Shown piece by piece: positions 61,701-64,000 of a stretch of DNA of 64,000 nt. Origin of the DNA: Rhodoferax sp. (GTDB lineage Bacteria > Pseudomonadota > Gammaproteobacteria > Burkholderiales > Burkholderiaceae_C); assembly GCF_025354435.1 (NCBI RefSeq), contig NZ_JANXMU010000073.1:1-64000 (forward strand), written 5' to 3'. A model generated the notes under the pieces. That model made no database searches, was not told where the DNA came from, and saw only the letters and a list, made by a program, of their open reading frames with translations. The translations under genes were made by a program, and so were the position numbers. How positions within the stretch are numbered: position 1 is the stretch's first letter; each line of letters starts with the position of its first letter.

Positions 61701-63431
61701 TCAGGTTGGTGTGGCCAGATCTGCCGCCAGCCAGCCGCGCAGGCTATTGACGAAGGCCAGCGCTTCCACACGCGGCAGGTCGCTTACCCGCACCACCGCT
61801 TCCACCATACGCCCTGCTTGCAGGGCGTTGTCACGTCCGATGCCGCCCAGCAGTCCGCAGGCCAGCGGCGGAGTGACCCAGCGGCCGTCCAGCCGCAGGG
61901 CGATGTTGCCGCGCGTGCACTCGGTGATTTCACCGGCCGTGTTCCACAGCAGGGTGTCGAACACGCCTGGCTCCGTTGGCGCAAAGGCATCGTAGTGGCC
62001 GCGGCGGGTGGTTTTAAAGCGGACGAATTCGCTGTGCGCCTCGGCCAGCGGATGGTCGGCCAGTTGCAGGCGTACGCGCTCCGGGTTGGCTTCCAGCGAA
62101 TAGGCCTCGGCCGTGGCCTGGCCCTGCGCATCCAGCAGCAGGCGTACGCGCCATGCGCCTTGGGGACGGGCGATGGCTTGCAGGGTTTGGTGGACGTGTT
62201 CCAGATTCCACGGCGTACCGAAATGCGCTGCCGCCGCCTGCATGCGGGCCAGGTGGGCCTCACGGTGGCGCAGGCTGCCGCCCACCATGGCCAGCGTCTC
62301 CAGCAGCGCAAACGGGGCGCTGGCGCGCTGCACAAAGGCCTGCTTGGCGGCCCATTCCTGCCACTCGCCCTCGGCTTGCGCGTCAGAGGTGATGCCGCTG
62401 CCGATGCCGCAGCGGGCCTCTGCGCCGCTCAGGGTGACGGTGCGAATGGGCACGTTGAAGGTGGTGGCCCCACCGGGCTGCACCACGCCGATGGCACCGC
62501 AGTACACGCCGCGCGCCGTGGGCTCCAAGCTGTGGATCATGCGCATCGCCTGCACCTTGGGCGCGCCGGTGACCGAGCCGCAGGGGAATAGCGCGGTGAA
62601 CACCTCGGCCAGCGTGCAGCCGGGCCGGGTGCGGGCGGTTACGTCGGAGGTCATCTGCCACACCGTGGGCAGGGCCTCGGTGTGGAACAGGCGCGGCACC
62701 TGCACGCTGAAGGGTTCGGCAATGCGCGAGATGTCGTTGCGCAGCAAGTCCACCACCATCACGTTCTCGGCGCGCTCCTTGGGCGACGTGCGCAGCGATG
62801 CCGCCAGGGCCGCATCCTCTTGCGCATCCGCGCCGCGGCGGGCCGTGCCTTTCATGGGGCGGGCCAGGATGTGGCCATCCCGCCAGTCGAAAAACAGCTC
62901 GGGCGAGACGGAAAAAATCTGCGCGTCTCCGGTATCCAGCAGCGCCGCATAGCCCCCTGGCTGGGCGCGCTGCAGGGCCGCAAACAGAGCCTGCGGGTCG
63001 CCCTGGAAGTCGCCTGCCATCTGCGCTGTCAGATTCACCTGGTACAGATCGCCTGCACTGATCGCTTGGTGAAGCTTGTCCATAGCTGCATCGAAATCGG
63101 GCCGGGAAATGAAGCTGTGCCAGTCGATTTGCGCGCTGGCGGTGGCGGGTTCTGGCCAAGGCAGGGGTGCGTCAAACACTGCAAACCAGGCCAGTGGGCC
63201 GTCGGCAGGATGGACCGTCAACGCCGCATCGAACGCGGGCGCAGCCTCGTAGCGCAGATAGCCCACGCACCACTGCCCCTGTGCCGACGCGGCCTGCATT
63301 GCATCCAGCAGCGGCTTGACTTGCGCCAGCGTGTGCGCCAGCAGGGTCTGCAGCGGCGTGCCAAACGCATGGCGCACACGGGGGCCTCCGCGCGGGTCGG
63401 CAAAGTCGATCAGCGCGGTGATTCCCTCCAT
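61701..63431 (-). CDS. pabBC: Aminodeoxychorismate synthase component I fused to aminodeoxychorismate lyase
   Basis: A 576-residue fusion for p-aminobenzoate synthesis in the folate pathway. The N-terminal part (to about 350) is PabB: 'SAGDLYQVNLTAQMAGDF', 'RPMKGTARRGADAQEDAAL', 'ERAENVMVVDLLRNDISRIA' and 'FPCGSVTGAPKVQAMRMIH'. The C-terminal part is a PabC-type class IV PLP lyase with 'FDTLLWNTAGEITECTRGN' and 'LLGGIGRDNALQ'. Its ATG overlaps the nadA stop (TGATG), so the two are translationally linked. Confidence 0.93.
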   Translation of the reverse strand: MEGITALIDFADPRGGPRVRHAFGTPLQTLLAHTLAQVKPLLDAMQAASAQGQWCVGYLRYEAAPAFDAALTVHPADGPLAWFAVFDAPLPWPEPATASAQIDWHSFISRPDFDAAMDKLHQAISAGDLYQVNLTAQMAGDFQGDPQALFAALQRAQPGGYAALLDTGDAQIFSVSPELFFDWRDGHILARPMKGTARRGADAQEDAALAASLRTSPKERAENVMVVDLLRNDISRIAEPFSVQVPRLFHTEALPTVWQMTSDVTARTRPGCTLAEVFTALFPCGSVTGAPKVQAMRMIHSLEPTARGVYCGAIGVVQPGGATTFNVPIRTVTLSGAEARCGIGSGITSDAQAEGEWQEWAAKQAFVQRASAPFALLETLAMVGGSLRHREAHLARMQAAAAHFGTPWNLEHVHQTLQAIARPQGAWRVRLLLDAQGQATAEAYSLEANPERVRLQLADHPLAEAHSEFVRFKTTRRGHYDAFAPTEPGVFDTLLWNTAGEITECTRGNIALRLDGRWVTPPLACGLLGGIGRDNALQAGRMVEAVVRVSDLPRVEALAFVNSLRGWLAADLATPT

Positions 63432-64000
63432 CAGGCCGCGCCGATGTTTGGCACCAGGCCGGTGGTGGGTAGGCCGTTTTTGAGGGCCGCCGTAAAGGCC
63501 AGCATGCGGTCGATGGGCAGGCGGGCGCGCAGGCCCAGGGCGGGGTTGATGTGGACCTCGTTGGTGCCCAGCTCCAGCACCTGGGCCAGCCCGGCCAGGC
63601 CGTTCATGGCCATCCAGGGGCAGTGCGCGCAGCTCTTGCAGGTGGCGCTGTTGCCGGCAGTGGGGGCCTCGATGAACAATTTGCCGGGGTTCTGCGTGCG
63701 CAGTTTGTGCAGCATGCCGTTGTCGGTGGCGACGATGAAGGTGCTGGCATCCATGGTGCGGGCTGCCGCCAGGATGGCCGAGGTGGAGCCCACGGCATCG
63801 GCCAGGGCGATCACGTCGGCGGACGACTCGGGGTGCACCAGCACCTTGGCTTCGGGGTGCTCGGCCTTCAAGGCTTCCAGCTCGAAGGCCTTGAACTCGT
63901 CGTGCACGATGCAGGCCCCGTTCCAGAACACCATGTCGGCCCCTGTTTCCTTCTGGATGTAGTTGCCCAGGTGTTTGTCGGGGGCCCACAGGATTTTGTG
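63431..64000 (-). CDS. nadA: Quinolinate synthase NadA (partial, C-terminal part)
   Basis: The last 189 codons are in the window; the gene starts beyond the right edge. '[16 protein letters not shown]' and '[15 protein letters not shown]' include one of the 4Fe-4S cysteine regions. '[20 protein letters not shown]', '[14 protein letters not shown]' and '[18 protein letters not shown]' (the C-terminal cysteine ligand region) are typical. It condenses iminoaspartate from NadB with dihydroxyacetone phosphate. Confidence 0.95.
   Translation of the reverse strand, partial: HKILWAPDKHLGNYIQKETGADMVFWNGACIVHDEFKAFELEALKAEHPEAKVLVHPESSADVIALADAVGSTSAILAAARTMDASTFIVATDNGMLHKLRTQNPGKLFIEAPTAGNSATCKSCAHCPWMAMNGLAGLAQVLELGTNEVHINPALGLRARLPIDRMLAFTAALKNGLPTTGLVPNIGAA

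Overview
The window is GC-rich chromosomal DNA whose gene content points to a betaproteobacterium of the order Burkholderiales, most likely Comamonadaceae (Rhodoferax/Polaromonas-like). The reasons are the proteobacterial GshA type, the hpf-ptsN-hprK order, the divergent fur/bamE pair, the split pntAA/pntAB/pntB transhydrogenase, and two dispersed AT-rich or GC-rich repeat families that I remember as common in that family. No tRNA, rRNA, CRISPR array, integrase or transposase was recognised.

Region 1 (1-3.5 kb): the C-terminal end of a RutR-like TetR regulator, a MYG1-type hydrolase, and the catalase-peroxidase katG. Region 2 (3.6-11.5 kb) is an accessory island. It holds a decayed prlF-yhaV toxin-antitoxin pair, a small duplicated piece of the nearby amidohydrolase gene, an intact higBA-type module with a palindromic operator, a PaiB-like regulator, and a three-gene cassette: radical SAM enzyme, small unknown protein (possibly DUF6375), and a large PD-(D/E)xK nuclease/STAND NTPase. 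The cassette looks like an anti-phage defence locus but carries at least three inactivating lesions.

Region 3 (11.7-17.2 kb, minus strand) is the reductive pyrimidine degradation operon preT-preA-dihydropyrimidinase-carbamoyl-beta-alanine amidohydrolase. A near-perfect RutR operator lies upstream of preT, which links this operon to the regulator at the left edge. Region 4 (17.3-24.2 kb) has a zinc metallopeptidase, a frameshifted hybrid histidine kinase and a chemoreceptor. Region 5 (24.3-34.2 kb) has mnmA, a ketopantoate reductase, a Nudix hydrolase, the pnt operon interrupted by an extra secreted-protein gene, fadD, mtnN and corA.

Region 6 (34.3-50.4 kb) is housekeeping: hpf-ptsN-hprK behind a candidate sigma-54 promoter, fur, bamE, dapB, exbBD, leuS-lptE-holA, proA, gshA, kup and nadB. 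Region 7 (50.9-61.6 kb) is a tightly coupled, mostly overlapping gene set for an unidentified exopolysaccharide. It contains a family 2 glycosyltransferase, a beta-helix-like protein, two paralogous polysaccharide-deacetylase-like proteins, a UDP-GlcNAc 2-epimerase, a YaiO-like outer-membrane barrel, an integral membrane protein and a secreted alpha-helical-toroid-like protein broken by stop codons. Region 8 (61.7-64 kb, minus strand) is a pabB-pabC fusion and the 3' part of nadA.

Two threads cut across the window. Several accessory genes carry single-base deletions or nonsense codons while the housekeeping genes are intact. In addition, one repeat family has inserted in frame into at least four essential or conserved genes, and a second repeat family sits directly behind TAG stop codons.
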